Below are positions 1-6,685 of a stretch of DNA of 10,677 nt, piece after piece. A program made the position numbers and the translations under genes. This DNA is from Candidatus Acetothermia bacterium. GTDB taxonomy: Bacteria > Bipolaricaulota > Bipolaricaulia > Bipolaricaulales > Bipolaricaulaceae. The stretch lies in NCBI GenBank assembly GCA_023255835.1, contig JAGDVW010000049.1, forward strand, positions 1-10,677, written 5' to 3'. Within the stretch, counting starts at the first letter, position 1. Each line of letters begins with the position of its first letter. The notes beneath the pieces are model-generated. The model saw only the letters and a list, made by a program, of their open reading frames with translations, searched no databases and was not told the DNA's origin.

Positions 1-678
1 GCTCCAGATATGCACAAGCGGGTTACAACCTTCGGAGCCATGCTGGAGAGGGATGAGCATGAAACCCCAAGGGGCAAGCTGTTCCACCCAGTGTGGGGAA
101 ATATCCGGGCAGCCCACGGCGGCTACAATTCGATCGTACGGAGCGTTCCTTGGCTAGCCGTAAAAGCCATCCCCTGCGATTACTTCAATTCTTTCATAAC
201 CAGCAGCACGCAGAAGCCTTATGGTTTGTGCCACCAGGTCCTCTTGGATGTCGATGGTGGTCACATGACCGTCCTCGCCCACGATCTCTTGCATCAAGGC
301 GGCGTTGTAACCGGTGCCTGCACCGATCTCTAAAACACGAAGTCCTGGTTGCAGTTCCAAAAGCTCAAGGATTCTGGCGACCAAAGATGATGGTGATGTG
401 AAGCTAGTGGGCATTTTTCCGGATATGCGGATTATCAAAGCCGCGTCCAAGTAAATCGTTCTCAGGTGCTCCTCTTTTGGATTTTGCGGATCTATTCCCA
501 CGAAGCGTTTTTGGTCGAAATCGTAGAAAGCTTAAAGGAGCTTATGCCGTTGCACTTTTCTTAACGCCCGCTCCACAAGGGCGGATTTGATCGCGCCTTT
601 GGCCTTGAGCTCCTCTACGTACTTGTTAATTCTGCGAGCATTCCCTCCATAGTCCCGCGTGAATTTTGCCTTGTTTAG
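1..678 (-). pseudogene. pcm: Protein-L-isoaspartate O-methyltransferase (pcm) relic, interrupted by two in-frame stops, runs off window
   Basis: Read on the minus strand in one frame from about 678 to the window edge, the translation matches protein-L-isoaspartate methyltransferases, which repair damaged aspartyl residues using S-adenosylmethionine. An N-terminal helix (YVEELKAKGAIKSALVERAL) is followed by YDFDQ, then by the SAM-binding motif I VLEIGAGTGYNAAL, then GDG, and finally APYDRI and VEQLAPWG of the C-terminal half. The frame is broken twice. A TAA at 532-534 lies between RHKLL and AFYDF; a TAG at 154-156 lies where the family has Trp or another residue after GDG-x-x-G. The longest remaining open piece (GTG at 501 to 154) would be 115 residues and lack the C-terminal half of the fold. 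No convincing start codon precedes residue LNKAKF near 678, where an IS256-like end abuts. I infer a dead gene whose 5' end was hit by the insertion. Sequencing error at both stops is possible but unlikely. Confidence 0.82.
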
Positions 679-1267
679 TGTGTCCGGCAAAACATGGTAG
701 CCCCCCATCTTTCCGCAAATCCTCCGAGCCCCCTCTCCAGCCTCTCGTTCAGTCCAAAAAGCACGAGGTATAGGAGCTTCTCCACCGCCCCCTCCCCACA
801 GAAGACCTCTACTACCTTCGTTCGCCGCTTCACCTCCTTGCCTAGTCGCTCCAGATGGTTCATGGTGTAGAGATACCTCCTGATAGGCTTTGGATGGCGA
901 AGGAAGGCGAGATGGCCTCGGAAAGCGCCAGGGAGGTGCGCCGCCGATAGGGGGAGGATCTTGGTTGGGATGGAAATCCCCCTCTCTCACTTGGGGGCCC
1001 GGAGGTCTTCTGCTGGGCCGGCGAGGGTGAGAGGAGTCCCGGGTGTAGTAGCCGTTGGCCTTGGTGGGATGGGCCTCCAAGTAGATTTCCCGCTCCTATG
1101 AGGGACTCCAGCAGGCCCTTCACCGTGACCTTGATCCGCTCCTCGACTTCCCTTGCGATCTCTTCGCGGGTCTTTTCTGCTATAGGGGCCCTTTCCTCCT
1201 CTCCGAGCTCTGTCTCTCTGGGAAGGCCACCATGCTGCCTCGCAGACATAATTAACGGGACACTACC
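674..1267 (-). mobile_element. Internally deleted IS256-family insertion sequence remnant
   Basis: The segment carries fragments of an IS256 (mutator-type) transposase between two end-like sequences. The outer end at 1246-1267, read inward on the minus strand, begins GGTAGTGTCC and ends TTAATTATGT, close to the layout of known IS256-family ends. A weaker counterpart on the plus strand at 674-696 has TAGTG and TCC separated by a 2-nt insertion. Intact members are about 1.3 kb; this one is about 0.6 kb, and the missing part is the centre of the transposase. I see no target-site duplication in the flanks. The element separates the pcm relic from the DUF4282 gene and touches the first residues of pcm. 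The family assignment is firm; the exact ends are inferred. Confidence 0.75.
675..1249 (-). pseudogene. IS256/mutator-family transposase, fragmented, DDE core deleted
   Basis: Family pieces occur in order but in changing minus-strand frames. From an ATG at 1247-1249 comes the N-terminal acidic helix TREEIAREVEERIKVTVKGL. Then follow EAHPTKANGYYTRD (second frame), LTLAGPAEDLRAP (third frame), VREGDFHP (second frame) and YRRRTSLALSEAI (first frame again). After that the sequence jumps to the C-terminal signature KPIRRYLYTMNHLERL and GKEVKRRTKVVEVF, ending with LGGFAE. At least four frameshifts are needed. Roughly 220-250 residues that normally hold the catalytic Asp, Asp and Glu are absent, so the protein cannot be active. 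It is not expected to be translated as a unit. Confidence 0.85.
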
Positions 1268-1271
1268 AGAA

Positions 1272-1279
1272 AGGAGGTG
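1272..1279 (+). promoter_or_regulatory. Strong Shine-Dalgarno for the DUF4282 gene
   Basis: AAGGAGGT lies about 5 nt before the ATG at 1285 and fixes that start. It sits just outside the IS256-like end. The IS end itself contains CATAAT (1247-1252), which could act as an outward -10, but I find no good -35 for it. Confidence 0.7.
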
Positions 1280-1284
1280 TTTAT

Positions 1285-1587
1285 ATGCGGGAGATTTTAA
1301 AGTTTCGGCGGTTCACCACCCCGCTTTTCATCGCCGTCATCTTTTGGCTTGGCCTGATCTTAATTTTCATCGCCGGAATCGCCATTGTTTTTCATGAAAA
1401 CCCGGAACTTCCGACCCCATTGGGCGCGCGGGCGGGCATTGCCCTCGGCTGGATCATCTTGGCCTCGCTTTTTTGGCGGGTTTTCTGCGAGGTACCCATG
1501 GTCATTTTCCGAATCTATGAAACGCTGAACGAAATAAGGGAGGCCTGGAAAGAGCAAAAAGAAGGCAGCAGCCCACTGACGGAATAA
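1285..1587 (+). CDS. DUF4282-type small membrane protein
   Basis: A 100-residue protein with a basic N-terminal segment (REILKFRRF) and two hydrophobic segments. The first is at about residues 11-36 (PLFIAVIFWLGLILIFIAGI region) and the second at about 50-73 (ALGWIILASLFWRVFCEVP region). A charged tail follows, with RIYETLNEIREAW. The FxxF/RxxxTP start, the paired helices and the R-I-x-E-T-L-x-E-I-R motif after helix 2 are the pattern of DUF4282, a bacterial membrane family without known function. The start is decided by the strong Shine-Dalgarno at 1272-1279. The gene stands alone on this strand, follows an IS relic and ends in a hairpin shared with the convergent gene. The family call is from recognised motifs; a role cannot be stated. 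Confidence 0.8.
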   Translation: MREILKFRRFTTPLFIAVIFWLGLILIFIAGIAIVFHENPELPTPLGARAGIALGWIILASLFWRVFCEVPMVIFRIYETLNEIREAWKEQKEGSSPLTE

Positions 1588-1616
1588 AAAAGGGGCCTGG
1601 GAAGGCCCCTTCTTCC
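1586..1616. terminator. Bidirectional intrinsic terminator
   Basis: An 8-bp perfect stem (AAGGGGCC at 1590-1597 with GGCCCCTT at 1604-1611) encloses a 6-nt loop. On the minus strand it is followed by a run of six T, a textbook terminator for the large minus-strand gene ending at 1634. On the plus strand it begins at the stop codon of the DUF4282 gene and is followed by a weaker pyrimidine tract. It serves two convergent genes in about 45 bp. Confidence 0.85.
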
Positions 1617-1633
1617 TTTCGCAACCCCAAAAA

Positions 1634-3670
1634 CTATGGATCGGCTTTAACTTGGGGCGGTTGGTTCACGTTCAAAACGGTGATCACCACCTGGTCTTCG
1701 GCCACCGCGCCGCAGGCGTCCACCACCTGGAGGGTGGCCACCACCCGAAGGGGCTCACAGCCCTCCACCTCCGGGGCCACGAACACCGGACAGAGGGTAT
1801 CCGCGCCGATGAGTTTTCCAGCGGTCACGGACCAGAGGATCTTGATTGGATCGCCATCGGGATCGCCAGCCCGAGCCAAGATCAAGATCTGGCCACATTC
1901 GGGCACGGTGAGATCCGGGCCAGCCTCGGCCCAAGGCGGGCGGTTCACGTTGCGCACAAAGATTTTCACTGTGTCCCGGGCTTCGGCCCCGCAAGCATCG
2001 CGCACGGTGAGCACAAGCTCTACCACCTCGCCCTCGCACTTCGGGGTGAGGGGCGCAGTGTAGATCGGGGTGAGGCTCCGTGGGTCGTCCAAGGAGCCGC
2101 GGCCGCAGGGGATGGTCCAAAGAACGGTGATCCCGTCGCCATCGGGATCGCAGGCCGTGGCCTGAAGCTGCACCTTTTGCCCTTCGTCCACCACAAGATC
2201 CGGCCCGGCGTCCACCACCGGCGGGTTATTCACGTTGAGGACGTGGATGATGATCGTGTCCTGGGCCCGGCCGCCGCAGCAGTCCTCGGCCACCACGGTG
2301 ATGGGCACGAACTCCCCAGCGCAGTCGGCGACCATGGGCGCGTAATAGATCGTCTCGGCCGCGTGGGGATCGGAGAAGTACCCCTTGGGCGCAGACCAGG
2401 TCACCTTGACCACATCGTGGTCGGGATCGTAAACCTGGGCGCGGAGGACGATGCTCTTCCCTTCCTCCACGGTCTTCGCCGGGGCAAAAGGCGGAGTGGG
2501 GTGGACGGGCAGCGGAGTGTGAACGAGAGAGGGCTGACAAGTTCCCTCATCGTAGAGGAAGTTTTGGCCGGGGCCACCGTCGAGCTTGTTGCAGCCTGGC
2601 CCACCCAGGAGGACGTCGCAGCCAGGTCCGCCGAAGAGTTTGTCGTTTCCGGCCTCGCCCTCGATTCGGTCATCGCCGTCCTCGCCATAAATGGTGTCGT
2701 CGCACTGCCCGCCGAAGAGGAAGTCGTTCCCCGGGCCGCCGAGGATGAGATCGTTCCCGGGGCCAGCCTGGATGAGATCGTCGCCCGGGCCGCCGAGGAG
2801 AAGGTCATTGCCCTCAAACCCGAAGATCCGGTCGTTGCCGCCCAAGCCCAGGATGAGGTCGTTTCCAGGGGTGCCGAAGAGGGAATCCTCGCCCTCCGTC
2901 CCCACGATCACCTTCGCCGGAGGATCGGCCGCAAGGAAGGAGAGGATCACGTCCCACATGGGATCAGTGCAGGGAGCGTAGGGAAGATGTTTCATGAGGA
3001 GGGCGATGATCTCGGGATCCACTTTGTATTTGGTAAAGCACGGGGGCAAAGCGGGGGCGGCCAATTCGAGAAGGAGGCCGGGAAGCTTGGTGGGATCCTC
3101 GGCGAGGGTGAATTTCCCCCCGCATTTTTCCGCAAGGGCTTTGAGGGAGGCCTGGGCTTGGGGGGCGATCCCCACCACATCGAGGGCGTAGCCTTTGGCA
3201 CAAAGATCGGCGGCCACGGCCAAGGGATCGCCGCCGCAGGTCTCCTCCCCATCGGTGAGGAGGATGAGGCGCGTGCCAGAAGGGGCCGCGGCGGCCGCGA
3301 ACTTCAAGGCCTCGGCAAGGGGGGTCCAGCCCTGGGCCGGGAGCCCCTGGATCCTTTGGACCAGCGCGGACCGCTCCGCCGCCCCGTGGATTCCATAGGC
3401 CAAAATCAACTCGATATCCGCACAGCTTTGGGCCTTGGGCTCGCTGGGAAGCCGGTGGCCAAAGGCCACCACCCCGAAAGCTGTATCCCCGGGGATGGCC
3501 TGGATCGTCTGGATCAGAGCCTCTTTGGCCCAGGCTATCTTGGTCTTCCCCGCGGTCCAGGGGTCGTTCATGGAGTTGGAAGCGTCCAGGATGAACATGT
3601 AACCCCCAGGTCCGGCCAGCGCCCCCAACCCCACCGCCAAAAGCACTGGAATAACCCCGAACTTTCTCAT
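1634..3670 (-). CDS. Secreted vWA / RTX-repeat / Ig-like (cadherin-PKD type) protein
   Basis: A 678-residue exported protein. Residues 1-19 form a Sec-type signal peptide (RKFGVIPVLLAVGLGALA). Residues about 22-205 are a von Willebrand A domain with a complete metal site: DASNS (29-33), T116 in WTPLAEAL and D140 in LLTDGEETCGGDP. Residues 257-373 are 13 uninterrupted RTX nonapeptides of the GGPGNDLIL type, expected to form a calcium-filled parallel beta roll. The rest holds three Ig/cadherin-like domains of about 95 residues, each with a D-P-D-x-D turn and joined by N-V-N-x-PP linkers. The protein stops nine residues after the last linker. Paired cysteines in several domains suggest disulfides outside the cytoplasm. 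The start at 3670 has AAGGAGG 5 nt upstream; 3673, 3688 or TTG 3694 are alternatives. A TATACT -10 lies at 3699-3704. Adhesion or a surface role is likely but inferred. Confidence 0.85.
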   Translation of the reverse strand: MRKFGVIPVLLAVGLGALAGPGGYMFILDASNSMNDPWTAGKTKIAWAKEALIQTIQAIPGDTAFGVVAFGHRLPSEPKAQSCADIELILAYGIHGAAERSALVQRIQGLPAQGWTPLAEALKFAAAAAPSGTRLILLTDGEETCGGDPLAVAADLCAKGYALDVVGIAPQAQASLKALAEKCGGKFTLAEDPTKLPGLLLELAAPALPPCFTKYKVDPEIIALLMKHLPYAPCTDPMWDVILSFLAADPPAKVIVGTEGEDSLFGTPGNDLILGLGGNDRIFGFEGNDLLLGGPGDDLIQAGPGNDLILGGPGNDFLFGGQCDDTIYGEDGDDRIEGEAGNDKLFGGPGCDVLLGGPGCNKLDGGPGQNFLYDEGTCQPSLVHTPLPVHPTPPFAPAKTVEEGKSIVLRAQVYDPDHDVVKVTWSAPKGYFSDPHAAETIYYAPMVADCAGEFVPITVVAEDCCGGRAQDTIIIHVLNVNNPPVVDAGPDLVVDEGQKVQLQATACDPDGDGITVLWTIPCGRGSLDDPRSLTPIYTAPLTPKCEGEVVELVLTVRDACGAEARDTVKIFVRNVNRPPWAEAGPDLTVPECGQILILARAGDPDGDPIKILWSVTAGKLIGADTLCPVFVAPEVEGCEPLRVVATLQVVDACGAVAEDQVVITVLNVNQPPQVKADP
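2552..2902 (-). repeat. Tandem array of 13 RTX nonapeptide-coding 27-bp units
   Basis: Within the vWA/RTX gene, 13 consecutive 27-bp units encode GGxGxDxhx nonapeptides (h = large hydrophobic). Later units drift: GGQCDDTIY, GGPGCDVLL and GGPGCNKLD carry cysteines not normal in RTX motifs. The first seven are the most regular. The array is not interrupted by spacers, and such DNA is prone to unit gain and loss. Confidence 0.85.
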
Positions 3671-3698
3671 CATGCCCTCCTTGGTCATCCCCAAAGGG

Positions 3699-3704
3699 AG
3701 TATA
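3699..3704 (-). promoter_or_regulatory. Possible -10 element for the vWA/RTX gene
   Basis: TATACT on the minus strand lies in the 72-nt gap after dprA. It would start transcription near 3692, giving a leader of about 20 nt to the chosen start. No convincing -35 is present. The same TATACT hexamer stands in front of comEC. Confidence 0.4.
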
Positions 3705-3742
3705 GCGGGGAAAAGCGTTCAGGTATGTAATGCGAGCTACAC

Positions 3743-4834
3743 TCACCCCGGTTTCCCCAGGAACCTCCGGCCGGGGAGCTCCTCCACGAAACCGGAGAGG
3801 GCGAGCTCCACGAGGATTTGGGCCACTTTTGTGTGGGAAAGCCCCGTTTGAGCCACGATATCCTCGATGGAAAGGGGTTCGCGGGAAAGGAGTTCGTAAA
3901 CCTTCGCTGCTTCTGGAGGGAGTTCGGGCACGGGTTTTGGCCGTTCCCGCAAAAGGGGGAGCATCCCCAGTTCCTCGAGGATGTCGTCCACGGATAGCAC
4001 TGGCTTTGCCCCTTCCCGGATGAGGCGGTTGGTCCCCACCGAGGCCGCGGAGGTGATGGGTCCGGGGACGGCCAGGACCTCCTTTCCCTGCTCCAGGGCG
4101 TAATCGGCGGTGATGAGGGCGCCCGAGCGCTCCGGCGCCTCCACGACCACCACGAGGAGGGAAAGCCCAGCGATGAGGCGGTTCCGCCTGGGGAAGGTCC
4201 ACTGGGCCCCTTCCATATCCCAGGGGAATTCCGAGAGCACCGCCCCCTTTTCCGCGATCCTTGCCATGAGCTTTTCGCTTCCCGCGGGATAGGGTTTACC
4301 CAGCCCCGTGCCCAAAACGGCGAGGGTGCGGCCAGAAAGAAGGGCCCCTTCGTGGGCGGCGGTGTCGATCCCCGGGGCCATCCCGGAGACCACGGTCACC
4401 CCGCGCTCGGCCAATTCCTGGCCGAGCTTTTTGGCCACGAGAACGCCGTAGCTCGTGGCCCGCCGGGTCCCCACCATCCCCACCGCCATCCGGTCCCCCT
4501 CCCGCCATTCGCCGAGGAGGTATAGGACAGGCGGCGGATCCGGGATCTCCCGCAATGGCTCGGGGTAGCCTTCCTCCTCGAAGGTGACGATCCTGGCCCC
4601 GGCCCGCGCAGCTTTTTCGAGCTCTTCATGAGGATGCGCTTTCCTACGCTCCTCCCAAATCTGGTTTGCTGCCTCCCCAAAGAGCTCAGGAAGAGGGCCG
4701 CGGCCCAACGCTTCCCAGGCCTCCTCCGGCCCGCCAAACCGCTCCAAAAGGGCTTTCCTTCGCCTGGGGGTAAGGGAGGGAAGGAGGTTCAACCCCACCC
4801 ACGCCCACTTTCGCTCTTCATTTACTTTTGGCAT
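3743..4834 (-). CDS. dprA: DNA processing protein DprA
   Basis: A 363-residue protein of the DprA/Smf family. DprA binds incoming single-stranded DNA in the cytoplasm and loads RecA during natural transformation. The order is an N-terminal helical region with a helix-hairpin-helix-like segment (SLTPRRRKALLERFGG), then the Rossmann-like core with VGTRRATSYG, SGMAPGIDTAAHEGAL, GTGLGKPYP, EFPW, FPRRNRLIAGLS and ERSGALITADYALEQG. A C-terminal winged helix follows at about 300-363 (LSIEDIVAQTGLSHTKVAQILVEL). Length and all core motifs are normal. The start ATG at 4834 is 2 nt after the stop of a small upstream gene, so translation is probably coupled; no strong Shine-Dalgarno is close (GAGGAG lies about 15 nt upstream). 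With comEC 2 kb away it points to DNA uptake. Confidence 0.95.
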   Translation of the reverse strand: MPKVNEERKWAWVGLNLLPSLTPRRRKALLERFGGPEEAWEALGRGPLPELFGEAANQIWEERRKAHPHEELEKAARAGARIVTFEEEGYPEPLREIPDPPPVLYLLGEWREGDRMAVGMVGTRRATSYGVLVAKKLGQELAERGVTVVSGMAPGIDTAAHEGALLSGRTLAVLGTGLGKPYPAGSEKLMARIAEKGAVLSEFPWDMEGAQWTFPRRNRLIAGLSLLVVVVEAPERSGALITADYALEQGKEVLAVPGPITSAASVGTNRLIREGAKPVLSVDDILEELGMLPLLRERPKPVPELPPEAAKVYELLSREPLSIEDIVAQTGLSHTKVAQILVELALSGFVEELPGRRFLGKPG

Positions 4835-4836
4835 CT

Positions 4837-5004
4837 TTAAGTTCCGCTCTCCTCGGGGCAGACAGGGACTTCCTTTGGCTTGGACTTAAAAAGGTTCGTG
4901 GTCATGTGGATAAGCCACCGCCAGTGCAAAAGGATGTGGACGAGGACGCCCAGGGTTATGGCTATCCCCGCCACGAAGTAGCGGATCTTCGCCTCCTTGG
5001 ACAT
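4837..5004 (-). CDS. Small single-pass membrane protein upstream of dprA
   Basis: A 55-residue reading frame, MSKEAKIRYF then a hydrophobic helix (VAGIAITLGVLVHILLHW, about residues 11-28), then RWLIHMTTNLF and a polar tail ending CPEESGT. The ATG at 5004 has AAAGGAGG about 4 nt upstream, one of the best ribosome-binding sites here, so it is probably translated. The H-I-L-L-H-W-R-W-L-x-x-M motif resembles the second helix of DUF4405-type cytochrome-like membrane proteins, where the histidines may face haem. Here it stands alone and could be only a half-domain. Its stop is 2 nt before dprA, so they are likely one transcript. The function is unknown. Confidence 0.7.
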   Translation of the reverse strand: MSKEAKIRYFVAGIAITLGVLVHILLHWRWLIHMTTNLFKSKPKEVPVCPEESGT

Positions 5005-5024
5005 TGGGCCTCCTTTGTGAGTTC

Positions 5025-5034
5025 ATTCTACAAT
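5025..5034. promoter_or_regulatory. Overlapping divergent -10 elements between WD40 gene and the small-protein/dprA unit
   Basis: TACAAT on the plus strand (5029-5034) overlaps TAGAAT on the minus strand (5025-5030). The plus-strand element would start transcription within a few nt of the ATG at 5043, giving a leaderless or nearly leaderless WD40 mRNA. The minus-strand element would give a leader of about 14 nt carrying AAAGGAGG. A weak plus-strand -35 (TTGGGC, 5004-5009) is 19 nt upstream; the minus-strand -35 is not recognisable. Confidence 0.45.
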
Positions 5035-5042
5035 TGGGGGCC

Positions 5043-5987
5043 ATGGGGCGAAAAATTCTCCTTGCGCTTCTTTTTGGTGTAGTGGCCTTGGCCCAAACGG
5101 GGATCCACGAGCATGCCCTGGCCTCCCTTGATCCCCGGAGGTTCGCCGTGGCCCGGGGAATGCGGGTGGAGATCTACAACCTTGCCGACCTTTCCCGGCC
5201 GGAACGGGTTTTGACCGTTCCCCAAAGGTTGGAAGGGGTGGCTTCACTGGCCTCCTCCCCGGATGGGAGATATTTGGCCGCGGGCGGGGATTTCGGCCGG
5301 ATCGCCGTCTGGGAGCTCCCCTCAGGGGAAATTCGGTATGAGGCGAAACTTCATAGCTTCAAGGTGTGGAGCGTGTCCTTCTCCCCAGACGGAAGCCTCC
5401 TTGCCTCCGGGGCGTTCGACGGCACGGTGAAGCTCTTCGACCTTCGCACCGGGCTTGAGGCCGGGGTGTTCATCGATCCGGAGCTCCGCTCCGCGGAAAA
5501 CCCGGAAGGCACGGCCCATACGGGCTGGGTGCGCTGTGTCGCCTTTTCTCCGGATGGGAAGTACCTGGCCACAAGCGGCTGCGATGGATATGTGCGCATC
5601 TGGGATCTCCAAACCCTGCGCCTGGTTCAGAAGCTCCGGGGCGGGATCAACGTCTACTCCGTGGCCTTCTCTCCGGACGGGAAATATCTCGCTTGGGGCA
5701 ATAACCCGGGCGAAGTGCACCTGGCCGCGGCGGGCGATTGGAGGGAAATCCGGACCATCCCGGTGAGGAACCCGGCTTTCTGCGTGGCCTTTTCCCCTTC
5801 TGGGAGGTATTTGGCGGCTGCTGGCCATCAAAAGGTCCTTTGGGTTTGGGATACGGCCTCCGGTTCCTTGGTCCGGGAGTTCTCCGGCCATGAGGGCCGC
5901 ATCTGGGGCCTTTGTTTCCTTGGGGGGACGACCCTTGTGACCACCGGGGAGGACGGGGTTTTCCGGGTTTGGACGATCGGGCCGTAA
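5043..5987 (+). CDS. Exported seven-bladed WD40 beta-propeller protein
   Basis: A 314-residue protein with a short signal peptide (GRKILLALLFGVVALAQ) followed by seven WD40 blades and little else, enough to close one propeller. Blade cores are visible as SSPDGRYLAAGG...IAVWEL, FSPDGSLLASGAFDGTVKLF, FSPDGKYLATSGCDGYVRIW, FSPDGKYLAWG, FSPSGRYLAAAG...LWVWD and a last blade ending GEDGVFRVW. The first blade is divergent. WD40 propellers are protein-binding platforms, and an exported one would act outside the cytoplasm; its partner is unknown. The ATG at 5043 is preferred because the signal peptide begins there. A TTG at 5004 in the same frame is less likely. No clear Shine-Dalgarno precedes it, in keeping with a leaderless message. 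Its last 19 nt overlap the proposed start of the next gene. Confidence 0.88.
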   Translation: MGRKILLALLFGVVALAQTGIHEHALASLDPRRFAVARGMRVEIYNLADLSRPERVLTVPQRLEGVASLASSPDGRYLAAGGDFGRIAVWELPSGEIRYEAKLHSFKVWSVSFSPDGSLLASGAFDGTVKLFDLRTGLEAGVFIDPELRSAENPEGTAHTGWVRCVAFSPDGKYLATSGCDGYVRIWDLQTLRLVQKLRGGINVYSVAFSPDGKYLAWGNNPGEVHLAAAGDWREIRTIPVRNPAFCVAFSPSGRYLAAAGHQKVLWVWDTASGSLVREFSGHEGRIWGLCFLGGTTLVTTGEDGVFRVWTIGP

Positions 5988-6685
5988 AGCTTTCCGGGCT
6001 TTCCCAAAGGATCGTGGCCTGCCGGGCCTGCCCCAGGCTCGTGGCCCATCGGGAGGAGGTGGCTCGCCGGAAAAAGCCGGCCTTTCGGGATGAGACATAT
6101 TGGGGAAAGCCTGTTCCTGGTTTTGGGGACCCAAAGGCCTGGCTTTTCCTTGTGGGTTTAGCTCCGGCGGCCCATGGGGCCAACCGCACAGGGCGGATGT
6201 TCACCGGCGATGGCCCCCGCGGCGCCGGCGATTTCCTCATGAGCGCCCTCCATCGGGCCGGGCTCGCAAGCCAACCTTTTGCCCGCTCCGCGGACGACGG
6301 GCTTGTACTTCGCGGCGTTTTCTTGAGCGCCATCGTCCGCTGTGCCCCGCCGGAGAACCGGCCCACCCCCCAGGAGATCCGCCACTGCCTTCCGTTCCTC
6401 CTTGCGGAGCTCAAAATCGTGCGGCCCTGGGTGATCCTTTGCCTTGGGAATCTCTCTTTCTCCTGGACCATGCGCGCTTTGGCGGAGCTGGGCCATGAAT
6501 TTCCGCGGCCAAAATTCCGTCATGGGGCGAGGCTGGACCTCCGGCCGGAAGGCCCGTTGGTCCTCGCCTCCTATCATCCTTCCCGGCAAAACACCCAAAC
6601 GGGAAAGCTTACCCCGGCCATGCTCGACGCCATTTTGGCTGAAATTCTAGCGGAGAAAGATCTTCCTCCGCGGCCCGGAGGATGA
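5969..6685 (+). CDS. udgB: Family 5 uracil-DNA glycosylase (UdgB type)
   Basis: A 238-residue DNA repair enzyme that removes uracil and related deaminated bases from DNA, common in thermophiles. The N-terminus has CRACPRL, and a second cysteine pair lies in RCAPPENRPTPQEIRHC; together these four would bind the Fe4S4 cluster. Motif A is GLAPAAHGANRTGRMFTGD. This is the family 5 form, lacking the usual polar catalytic residue of family 4 (which has GEAPG-x-x-E/D). The late motif SYHPSRQNTQTG matches the family's His-containing loop. A TTG at 5969 is the best start: it gives DDRAVKLSGLSQRIVAC, a normal family N-terminus. The start overlaps the WD40 stop by 19 nt and implies translational coupling. 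The 3' end overlaps the convergent comEC by 77 bp. The family call is strong; the exact start is less sure. Confidence 0.93.
   Translation: MDDRAVKLSGLSQRIVACRACPRLVAHREEVARRKKPAFRDETYWGKPVPGFGDPKAWLFLVGLAPAAHGANRTGRMFTGDGPRGAGDFLMSALHRAGLASQPFARSADDGLVLRGVFLSAIVRCAPPENRPTPQEIRHCLPFLLAELKIVRPWVILCLGNLSFSWTMRALAELGHEFPRPKFRHGARLDLRPEGPLVLASYHPSRQNTQTGKLTPAMLDAILAEILAEKDLPPRPGG

Noticed and set aside
154..534. Stop-codon reassignment or programmed readthrough to explain intact pcm
   Set aside because: Intact genes here end in TAA, TAG and TGA, and two different stop codons interrupt pcm. No stem-loop or recoding signal is apparent, so pseudogenisation is simpler.
532..678. Separate small lysine-rich gene upstream of pcm
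   Set aside because: It is in the same frame as the methyltransferase and matches its N-terminal helix pattern, so it is the 5' part of the broken pcm rather than a gene of its own.
2552..2902. CRISPR-like array suggested by regular spacing
   Set aside because: The 27-bp period is in frame and encodes RTX nonapeptides; there are no unique spacers.
1652..3730. A 692-codon open frame on the plus strand opposite the vWA/RTX gene
   Set aside because: It mirrors a gene with clear domains and metal-site motifs. GC-rich, glycine- and aspartate-rich repeats leave the complementary frame free of stops. Its peptide is low-complexity and has no recognisable fold.
2964..4202. A 412-codon minus-strand frame spanning the dprA/vWA junction
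   Set aside because: It lies out of frame across two well-supported genes and is proline-, arginine- and glycine-rich as expected for a GC-rich shadow.
5322..6598. Several long minus-strand frames opposite the WD40 and UDG genes
   Set aside because: They overlap genes with unmistakable family motifs, have biased Pro/Arg/Gly composition and no good start sites.
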